64,000 nt of DNA from OLB7 sp966250335 (GTDB lineage Bacteria; Bacteroidota; Ignavibacteria; OLB7), in NCBI GenBank assembly GCA_966250335.1, contig CBINGZ010000016.1, forward strand, positions 34,142 through 98,141, given 5' to 3'. Positions 58,009-64,000 of this stretch are shown here, piece after piece. The position numbers and the translations under genes were made by a program. The number at the start of each line of letters is the position of its first letter. Positions within the stretch are counted from its first letter, which is position 1. Under the pieces are notes generated by a model, which saw nothing but the letters and a program-made list of their open reading frames with translations, had not been told where the DNA came from and searched no databases.

Positions 58009-60180
58009 GTGAGCGATGTCAACGTCGGCCTGGCGGCCAGCCCCTGGATCGTGATCCTGATCGTGCTGGCGGCCTTCGGATTCGCGATCTATACATACAA
58101 CAGAACGCTTCCCCCCGTCCCCCCTCTCAGACGCTGGGGATTGATCGCATTACGGACGATCGGCGTCGGCCTGCTGCTGCTGGCGATCTTCGAGCCGGTC
58201 ATCTCCATGATCACCGTGACCGCCGAGGAGCCGGAGGTGATCGTCGCCGTGGACAACTCGGAGAGCATGACCCTGAGCGGACAGGATTCGGTCCGCTTCA
58301 AGGAGGCGCGCCGCGTGGCGCAGTCGATCGACGAGTCGGGAATCGGGTCGAGCAGCGACTTCGTCCTTTTCGCCGACTCCGCCCTCCCCCTCTCCCCCCC
58401 GGTCCCGTACGAACGCTTCGACGCGAAGGGACCCGAGACGAATCTCAGCACGATCTTCGATCTCACCGCCGACTCCCTGCGCCGCAGGAACGTCCGCGCG
58501 GTGGTGCTCCTGAGCGACGGACAGTACAACACCGGCTCGAATCCCCTCTTCGAGGCGGAGAAGCTGGGGGTGCCGGTCTATGCGGTCGGGTTCGGCGACT
58601 CGGTGGAGCCGCGCGACCTCTCGGTCCAGCAGGTGTTCACCAATGAGATCGCCTATATCGGAATGGAGCTTCCGGTCGAGGTGCGGGTCAAGTCGGCGGG
58701 ATACGACGGCGGAACCGCCACGGTGACCCTGCGGGACGACAACGGCACGGTCGCCACCCAGCAGGTGGCGCTGACGCCGGGGACCAGCGAGTACACCACG
58801 AATTTCATCTACAAGCCCAGAAACGAGGGGATCGCGAAACTCCAGGCCGATATATCGGCGGTCGGCGGGAGCGAACTTACCCCGCGGAACAACACCCGAG
58901 CGACCTTCGTCAAGGTGCGGTCGAACAAACGACGATACCTGCTGATCGCCGGCGGACCGAACGCCGATGTCGCGTTCATGCGGCGAGCGCTTCAGGCCGA
59001 CAAAAATATCGAGCTGAGAACGTTCATCCAGAAGAACCGGACGGAGTTTCTCGAAGGAAAACTCGATCAGTCGGCGTTCAGAGAGGTGGAATCGATCATC
59101 CTGCTCGACTTCCCCACCCCCGAAAGCCCGGAGGAGGCGCTGACGACGATCCGTTCGGCCGCGACGAACTCCAACATCCCCCTTTTCGTAGTCCTCGGCT
59201 CACGGGTCGACGTCAACCGGCTGAAGGGGCTCGAATCGCTCCTCCCGGTCACCTTCGGCCAGCCGAGAAGCAACGAGATGCTGGCGTTCGCCGAGATGTC
59301 GACCGCCGGCCGGGACAACCCGATCATGCGGGGAACGAACGTCGACGCATGGGGAGGACTGCCGCCGATCTACAGAACGGAGACCGGCGTGCGGGCAAAA
59401 CCGGAATCGGAGGTGCTCGCCACGGTCCGCCTCGGCGCAACCTCGCTTGGGGAACCGTTGATCGTGTCGCGACGGATCGGCAGAAGCCGGTCGCTCGTGA
59501 TCGCGGGCTACGGCATCTACCGCTGGGAGCTTCTGGGGGAGGGAACACGACAGATGCGGGGGGAGAATCCGACCGGCGTCTTCGAGGATTTCATCTCCAA
59601 CTCGCTCCGCTGGCTCGCCACCCGCGAACAGGAGAAGCAGGTGCGGATCGCCTCCAGCAAGCAGCTCTACAACCTGGGAGAAACCGTCAGGATCATGGGG
59701 CAGGTCTACGACGAGACCTACAGCCCCCTGGACGACGCGGAGGTCACCGTCTCGGTACAGGGACCGGAACGGACCCATGAACTCTCGCTGGCCCCCGCCG
59801 GCAACGGCAGATATGAGGCGACGCTGAGCAATCTTCCCCCGGGCGACTACAGGTTCACCGGACGGGCACGCCGCAACGGCAGGGAGATCGGGACCGACGC
59901 GGGACGGTTTTCGATCGGCGAAATCGGACTGGAACTGCTGCAGCCCGCCATGAACGTCGACCTGCTCAGGGCGCTGGCGAAACGGACCGGCGGGAAGTTC
60001 TACACGGCGCGCGAGTCGGCGACGCTCCCGGACGATATCAGAAAGTCCGCGGGGTTCGCCCCCAGATCGGTCGAATCACAGAACGATTTTCTTCTCTGGA
60101 ACTACCCGTGGGTGCTGGCCGCCGCGCTCTTCGCGTTCGCGATGGAATGGCTGATCAGGAAGAGAAGCGGGATGATGTAA
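58009..60180 (+). CDS. Membrane protein with periplasmic VWA-like domain
   Basis: A 723-residue protein starting at GTG 58009. TM1 (about 12-30, WIVILIVLAAFGFAIYTYN) and TM2 (about 47-68, GLIALRTIGVGLLLLAIFE) are followed by a VWA-like domain (about 76-200): VIVAVDNSESM (MIDAS) and AVVLLSDGQYNTGS. Ig-like and glutamine-amidotransferase-like (GATase-1-type fold, KRRYLLIAGGPNADVAFMRR) regions follow. The last TM is about 695-713 (YPWVLAAALFAFAMEWLIRK). This architecture is common in Bacteroidota and Planctomycetota near BatA-type loci; its function is unknown. Downstream TPR and sulfite-oxidase-like genes lie on the same strand. Confidence 0.88.
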   Translation: MSDVNVGLAASPWIVILIVLAAFGFAIYTYNRTLPPVPPLRRWGLIALRTIGVGLLLLAIFEPVISMITVTAEEPEVIVAVDNSESMTLSGQDSVRFKEARRVAQSIDESGIGSSSDFVLFADSALPLSPPVPYERFDAKGPETNLSTIFDLTADSLRRRNVRAVVLLSDGQYNTGSNPLFEAEKLGVPVYAVGFGDSVEPRDLSVQQVFTNEIAYIGMELPVEVRVKSAGYDGGTATVTLRDDNGTVATQQVALTPGTSEYTTNFIYKPRNEGIAKLQADISAVGGSELTPRNNTRATFVKVRSNKRRYLLIAGGPNADVAFMRRALQADKNIELRTFIQKNRTEFLEGKLDQSAFREVESIILLDFPTPESPEEALTTIRSAATNSNIPLFVVLGSRVDVNRLKGLESLLPVTFGQPRSNEMLAFAEMSTAGRDNPIMRGTNVDAWGGLPPIYRTETGVRAKPESEVLATVRLGATSLGEPLIVSRRIGRSRSLVIAGYGIYRWELLGEGTRQMRGENPTGVFEDFISNSLRWLATREQEKQVRIASSKQLYNLGETVRIMGQVYDETYSPLDDAEVTVSVQGPERTHELSLAPAGNGRYEATLSNLPPGDYRFTGRARRNGREIGTDAGRFSIGEIGLELLQPAMNVDLLRALAKRTGGKFYTARESATLPDDIRKSAGFAPRSVESQNDFLLWNYPWVLAAALFAFAMEWLIRKRSGMM

Positions 60181-60227
60181 CGGTCTTCTCCTTTTCGGAG
60201 GGGGTGATCCTATCCTCGCCGGACCGC

Positions 60228-60235
60228 CGTATCTT
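60228..60235 (+). promoter_or_regulatory. -7 element of the TPR gene
   Basis: TATCTTTG is a perfect TAnnTTTG, 72 nt before ATG 60308. No TTG lies at the expected distance. Confidence 0.5.
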
Positions 60236-60307
60236 TGCAGCGGACCGATCGGGGCACGGATACCGGACGCACCGTGCTCCCCGGAACCGACTCATTCAAG
60301 CGATATC

Positions 60308-60790
60308 ATGTCATACTCGTATGCAGAAGAAGCCGAACGCTACTGGAGGCTCGGCTATTCGTCGCAGATGAACGGACGGCTCGATGAAGCGATCGAGCTC
60401 TATCAGAAATCGATCGACGTCTATCCGACGGCCGAGGCGTACACTTTTCTGGGGTGGACCTACAGCTTTCAGGGACAGCTGGACGACGCCATCGAACAGT
60501 GCGAGCGGGCAATCGAGATCGATCCCGATTTCGGCAACCCCTACAACGATATCGGCGCCTACCTGATGAAGAAGGGGAAGTACGAGGAGTCGATCTCCTG
60601 GTTCGAACAGGCATGCAGCGCCCCGCGCTACGAGTCGCGACACTTCCCCCATTTCAACCTGGGACGTGTGCTGGAACGCCTCGGCGACGTGATCGGGGCG
60701 ATATCGCAGTACGACGAAGCGGCGCACCTGGAGCCTGGCTACAAGTCGGCTCTGCAGGCCTCCGAACGCCTGCGGGCATGGATGAACTAA
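60308..60790 (+). CDS. Cytoplasmic TPR protein
   Basis: A 160-residue protein made of about four TPRs: EAERYWRLGYSSQMNGRLDE (first helix pair), AEAYTFLGWTYSFQGQLDDA, GNPYNDIGAYLMKKGKYEES and FNLGRVLERLGDVIGAISQY. No signal peptide or other domain. Such small TPR proteins act as adaptors. It lies 50 nt upstream of the sulfite-oxidase-like gene and is probably co-transcribed with it. Confidence 0.9.
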   Translation: MSYSYAEEAERYWRLGYSSQMNGRLDEAIELYQKSIDVYPTAEAYTFLGWTYSFQGQLDDAIEQCERAIEIDPDFGNPYNDIGAYLMKKGKYEESISWFEQACSAPRYESRHFPHFNLGRVLERLGDVIGAISQYDEAAHLEPGYKSALQASERLRAWMN

Positions 60791-60840
60791 GGGGCTGAAC
60801 TTCATCGGGACCGTCAGCGCCCCGGCAACGAGCAATCCTC

Positions 60841-61458
60841 ATGGCATTATTCAACACCAAGCCGAAGAACGCCGACGAGCCCAACAGCTACGGGAAGATC
60901 AAACTTCCCCCCGGCCAGCTCTATACCGAGAAATTCCCCGTGATGACCTACGGCGCCGAACCCTCGATCGGCACCGCCGACTGGCGGCTGGAGATCGACG
61001 GCATGGTGACCGAGGGGCGGAGCTGGACGTGGGATGAGTTCATGAAGCTCCCGCAGACGACCCTCACCTCCGACTTCCACTGCGTCACCCACTGGTCCCG
61101 CTTCGACGACGAATGGACCGGCGTCCTCTTCCGCGACTTCTTCGAGACGATCAGGGATATCGTCTCCCCCGACGCCACCCACGTGATGCAGTACGCCTAC
61201 GGCGGCTATACCACCAACCTCCCGCTGGAGTGGATGCTGACCGAGGATGTCATGTTCGCCCACACCTTCAACGGCAGGCCGCTCGAACGCTCGCACGGCG
61301 GACCGATGCGGATCTTCACCCCCTTACGCTACGCATGGAAGGGGGCCAAGTGGATCCATCGCCTCGAGTTCATGGCGAAGGACAAGCCGGGATTCTGGGA
61401 ACAGAACGGCTACAGCAACAGCGCCGACCCGTGGCTCGAGGAACGGTACTGGGATTGA
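60841..61458 (+). CDS. Sulfite-oxidase-like molybdopterin oxidoreductase
   Basis: A 205-residue protein with the oxidoreductase molybdopterin-binding fold of the sulfite oxidase family. WRLEIDGMVTEGRSWTWDEF precedes the Mo-ligand cysteine in SDFHCVTHWSR. GVLFRDFFETI, YAYGGYTTNLPLEWML, GGPMRIFTPLRYAWKGAKW and GFWEQNGYSN complete the family pattern. It matches the small cytoplasmic 'sulfite oxidase-like oxidoreductase' (YuiH-type) form without a heme or dimerisation domain and without a Tat signal. The substrate is unknown. It is convergent with the mutY gene. Confidence 0.93.
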   Translation: MALFNTKPKNADEPNSYGKIKLPPGQLYTEKFPVMTYGAEPSIGTADWRLEIDGMVTEGRSWTWDEFMKLPQTTLTSDFHCVTHWSRFDDEWTGVLFRDFFETIRDIVSPDATHVMQYAYGGYTTNLPLEWMLTEDVMFAHTFNGRPLERSHGGPMRIFTPLRYAWKGAKWIHRLEFMAKDKPGFWEQNGYSNSADPWLEERYWD

Positions 61459-61467
61459 CGATGAAGG

Positions 61468-61490
61468 GAGCCGGACTCTGCGCCCGGCTC
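61468..61490. terminator. Hairpin between convergent genes
   Basis: Arms GAGCCGG (61468-61474) and CCGGCTC (61484-61490) in the 30-bp gap, overlapping the mutY stop. No T tract. Confidence 0.4.
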
Positions 61491-62466
61491 AGTCGGGGAG
61501 CATGATCGCATCCCCCTCGCCGATCTCCCCTTCTCTCAGGCCCGCACGGACGATCATCCCCTCCCGGTGGAGCGCGGCGGCGATCCCGACAAGATCCCGC
61601 CGCTCGGCCGGCAGCGCCCGCTCCGGTTCCGGCATCAGCCGATCGATCACCTCCGCAAGCCTCACCGGCGACCGCTCCCCCCGCAGCAGCTCCACCATCC
61701 GTCCCCTCCAGATCCTTCTGGGAATCCCCCTCAGCATCGGCTCCTCCTTCCCCGTCGCCTCCGGATCGAACAACCGTATCGGAAGGGGATGTGCCGAGAG
61801 ACAGAGACTCTCCAGAGGACAGACCCCGCACCGCGGAGAACGGGCGGTGCAGATCACCGCCCCCAGATCCATGAGCGCCTGGTGCCAGGGGTAGGACCTT
61901 CCCGCCGGAACGATCGCCTCGGCGACCCGCTCCACGCTCCGCTCCGGCAGCAGCAGCTCGGCGGTATGACACTTGTAGAAGAGCCGTGAGAGAACACGCC
62001 GGATGTTCACATCGATCACGGGAACGTCCTGCCCGAACGCGAAGCAGGCGACCGCCGATGCCGTGTACGGGCCGACCCCCGGCAGACTCAGCAGCTCCTC
62101 GACGCTCGCCGGAAACCGGCCGCCGTGCCGCTCCACGACGGCCCGCGCCGTCTCCTGCAGCCGGAGCGCGCGCCTGTTGTATCCCATCCCCTGCCATGCT
62201 CTCAGCAGATCCCCGGTCGAGGCGGAGGCGAGCGCCTCCACCGTCGGGAAGCGCTCGATGAACTCCGGAAGCTTCACCGCCACCCTGGAGGTCTGCGTCT
62301 GCTGAAGCATGATCTCGCTGACCAGGATCAGATAGGGATCATGTTCCGGGGCCGCCGTCTCCACGGCGCGCCAGGGGAATCTGCGGCCGTGCCGGACGAA
62401 CCACTCCAGCAGGGTCGTCACGATCCGGTCGGCGTTCCCGATCGTTCGGGGGAGAGGCGCGGTCAT
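61489..62466 (-). CDS. mutY: A/G-specific adenine glycosylase (MutY), short C-terminal form
   Basis: A 325-residue base-excision enzyme that removes adenine opposite 8-oxoguanine. ATG 62466 follows AAGG; the GTG 54 nt upstream is less likely. The catalytic Glu51 (EIMLQQTQTSRV) and Asp152 (VPVIDVNIRRVLSRL) are present. The HhH motif is LPGVGPYTASAVACFAF. The [4Fe-4S] ligands are C206, C213, C216 and C222 (C-x6-C-x2-C-x5-C). After the cluster there are only about 100 residues of winged-helix type (IPRRIWRGRMVELLRGERSP), not the NUDIX-like 8-oxoG-recognition domain of E. coli MutY. This shorter form is also known in other phyla, such as actinobacteria. Confidence 0.92.
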   Translation of the reverse strand: MTAPLPRTIGNADRIVTTLLEWFVRHGRRFPWRAVETAAPEHDPYLILVSEIMLQQTQTSRVAVKLPEFIERFPTVEALASASTGDLLRAWQGMGYNRRALRLQETARAVVERHGGRFPASVEELLSLPGVGPYTASAVACFAFGQDVPVIDVNIRRVLSRLFYKCHTAELLLPERSVERVAEAIVPAGRSYPWHQALMDLGAVICTARSPRCGVCPLESLCLSAHPLPIRLFDPEATGKEEPMLRGIPRRIWRGRMVELLRGERSPVRLAEVIDRLMPEPERALPAERRDLVGIAAALHREGMIVRAGLREGEIGEGDAIMLPD

Positions 62467-62611
62467 GACCTTCCCGGTTCCGGAGGCCCGCCGGCCGGGG
62501 GTTTCATCAGTTCGATCCACGTTCTTCCGGCATCAGTTTGTTTCTCGATAAAGCCCGGGCCGTCGGTTTTTCGTAATATCGAAGGATTAATCCCACGTCG
62601 ATATCCCAACT

Positions 62612-63973
62612 ATGAACTACTTCAACTCCGTCGTCGATATGATCGGCAACACGCCGATGGTCCGGGTCCAGCGCGCGATCGGTCCCACAAAGGGGATCGT
62701 CCTCGCCAAAATGGAAAATAGCAATCCGGGCGGGTCGGTTAAGGATCGCATCGGTATCAGAATGATCGAGGCGGCCGAACGCCAGGGAAAGATCAAACCG
62801 GGGGGACTGCTCATAGAACCGACGAGCGGGAACACGGGGATCGGCCTGATGCTCGCCGCCATCGCCAAAGGCTACCGCTGCCTCTTCATCATGACCGACA
62901 AGGCCTCCGTGGAACGGGTACGATATCTCAAGGCGATGGGGGCCGATATCCTGATCGTCTCCTCGGCCGCCAAGCCCAGCTCCCCCGAATACTACTACAA
63001 CACGGCACTGCGGCTGGCTCAGGAGATCCCGAACGCCCTGATGCTGAACCAGTACGACAACCCCGCCAACCCCGAATCGCACTACTACGGCACCGGACCG
63101 GAAATCTGGGAACAGACGGAAGGACGGGTCACCCACTTCGTCTCGGGCCTCGGGACGGGAGGGACCGCCTCGGGGTGCGGCAGGTTCCTGAAGGAGAAGA
63201 ACCCGGATATCAGGATCATCACGGCCGATCCGACGGGATCATCCCTCAAGACCTACAAGGATACGGGCCGCCTGGTCGAAGCGCTCCCCTACATGATCGA
63301 GGGAGTGGGACAGGAACGGCTGCCGCAGAATCTCCAGTTCCGATATATCGACGAGGTGATCAACGTCTCGGATCGCGATGCCTTCCATATGGCACGGAAA
63401 CTGGCGCGGGAGGAAGGGATCTTTACCGGAGGCTCCACCGGCATGAACTTCGTGGTGGCGGCGCAGAAGGCCAGGGAGATGAAGGAAGGGGATGTGATGG
63501 TCGTGATCGTCTGCGATACCGGGGAACGCTACCTTACCAAGCATCATTCCGACGAGTGGCTCCAGGAGAAGGGATTTCTCGATACCGAGAAGACGACGCT
63601 TCAGGTGGTGCTCGATCTCAAGGTGCGGAAGGAAGAGGTCGTGGCGCTGGTCTCGGCGTCGCCCGATATGTCGGTGCGCGATGCGCTGAGTCTTATGAAC
63701 ATGCATGGGTTCAGCCAGCTTCCGGTCATGGAAGAGGGGCGGCCGGTGGGGTCGTTGCGGGATAATCGGGTGATGGCGGCGGTGATGGAGGATCGGGATC
63801 TGCTGGAACGGGCGGTGCGGGAAGTGATGGAGCCGAGTTTTCCGGTGGTGGGGCATACGACCGAGGTTTCGAATGCTATTCGGTATTTGAAGGATGCTCG
63901 GGCGATTTTGATTGAGGAGTATGGGATTATTGGGGGGATTCTTACTCGGCATGATCTGGTGGAGTTTTCTTGA
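62612..63973 (+). CDS. cbs: Cystathionine beta-synthase / cysteine synthase with CBS pair
   Basis: A 453-residue PLP enzyme. Residues 1-320 form the fold-II catalytic core. K44 (NPGGSVKDRIG) binds PLP, TSGNTGIGL the phosphate and substrate, and GLGTGGTASGCGRFLKE and GGSTGMNF are conserved loops. Residues about 340-450 carry two CBS motifs (SPDMSVRDALSLMNMHGFSQ, TTEVSNAIRYLKDARAILIE), which usually bind adenosyl ligands and regulate. It joins serine and homocysteine to cystathionine or makes cysteine; the CBS tail favours the first. The last about 200 bp of the gene have G/T-rich codons unlike the rest. Confidence 0.93.
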   Translation: MNYFNSVVDMIGNTPMVRVQRAIGPTKGIVLAKMENSNPGGSVKDRIGIRMIEAAERQGKIKPGGLLIEPTSGNTGIGLMLAAIAKGYRCLFIMTDKASVERVRYLKAMGADILIVSSAAKPSSPEYYYNTALRLAQEIPNALMLNQYDNPANPESHYYGTGPEIWEQTEGRVTHFVSGLGTGGTASGCGRFLKEKNPDIRIITADPTGSSLKTYKDTGRLVEALPYMIEGVGQERLPQNLQFRYIDEVINVSDRDAFHMARKLAREEGIFTGGSTGMNFVVAAQKAREMKEGDVMVVIVCDTGERYLTKHHSDEWLQEKGFLDTEKTTLQVVLDLKVRKEEVVALVSASPDMSVRDALSLMNMHGFSQLPVMEEGRPVGSLRDNRVMAAVMEDRDLLERAVREVMEPSFPVVGHTTEVSNAIRYLKDARAILIEEYGIIGGILTRHDLVEFS

Positions 63974-64000
63974 GAGAAGAGAGAGAAGAGAAATGAACAG
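63974..64000 (+). other. Purine-rich tract and possible start of the next gene
   Basis: A GAGAGAAGAGAGAGAAGAG-type tract precedes ATG at 63994. The next gene may begin here, but only two codons are visible. Confidence 0.25.

Noticed and set aside
1..64000. CRISPR array or rRNA operon
   Set aside because: No regularly spaced direct repeats and no rRNA-like conserved segments were seen on either strand.

Overview
The window is high-G+C, densely coded DNA from what looks like a free-living member of the Bacteroidota/FCB group. My best guess is Candidatus Kapabacteria or a close relative. Three things point there. Three secreted proteins end in type IX secretion (T9SS) sorting domains. One of them is built from choice-of-anchor-D repeats. 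At least eight promoters fit the Bacteroidota form TTG-N19-21-TAnnTTtG instead of the E. coli -35/-10 form. The lineage is an inference; no rRNA gene is present.

Layout. 1-1173: ECF sigma factor overlapping a membrane anti-sigma-like gene that runs off the left edge. 1400-16983: cell-envelope block with a large T9SS surface protein, two paralogous CX6C lipoproteins (4738 and 13552), two OmpA-type proteins, a barrel protein, a papain-fold lipoprotein, and a cytoplasmic TPR-SLOG-cyclase. 17196-19670: homogentisate dioxygenase convergent with an SDR epimerase. 19915-23402: a small lipoprotein and two regulators carrying transposase-type DNA-binding domains, flanking a cysteine-rich secreted protein. 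23705-30479: secreted TPR protein, beta-propeller, T9SS protein and a TPR-LuxR regulator. 30631-32656: endolysin-like amidase coupled to a 3-TM protein. 32896-37989: small metabolic and hypothetical genes (GNATs, VOC, DUF3224, carbonic anhydrase, PPOX, lipocalin-like lipoprotein). 38662-44609: operon of an S8 peptidase and an M14-VWA carboxypeptidase, neither with a signal peptide. 45244-52839: cupin, DUF5996, beta-lactamase-family hydrolase, WD40-T9SS protein, lipoprotein and arylsulfotransferase-like lipoprotein, with an interspersed palindromic repeat cluster at 46798-46918.

53040-55235 is the accessory hot spot: a decayed IS5-type transposase, then a low-G+C two-gene operon, next to the 3' end of a tRNA-Arg gene. 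The operon encodes a macro-domain protein and a small membrane-associated protein. Both carry the same 23-residue motif (IxxxN-x8-AK[Y/W]G-x3-VPP), so they probably act together; this is my best candidate for an undescribed conflict or signalling system. 55326-63973 is housekeeping: RsmB-type methyltransferase, TsaD, a VWA membrane protein, TPR protein, sulfite-oxidase-like protein, MutY and cystathionine beta-synthase.

Starts were usually moved inward from the longest open frame to the methionine that opens a signal peptide or follows a Shine-Dalgarno. Promoter and terminator calls were made by eye.
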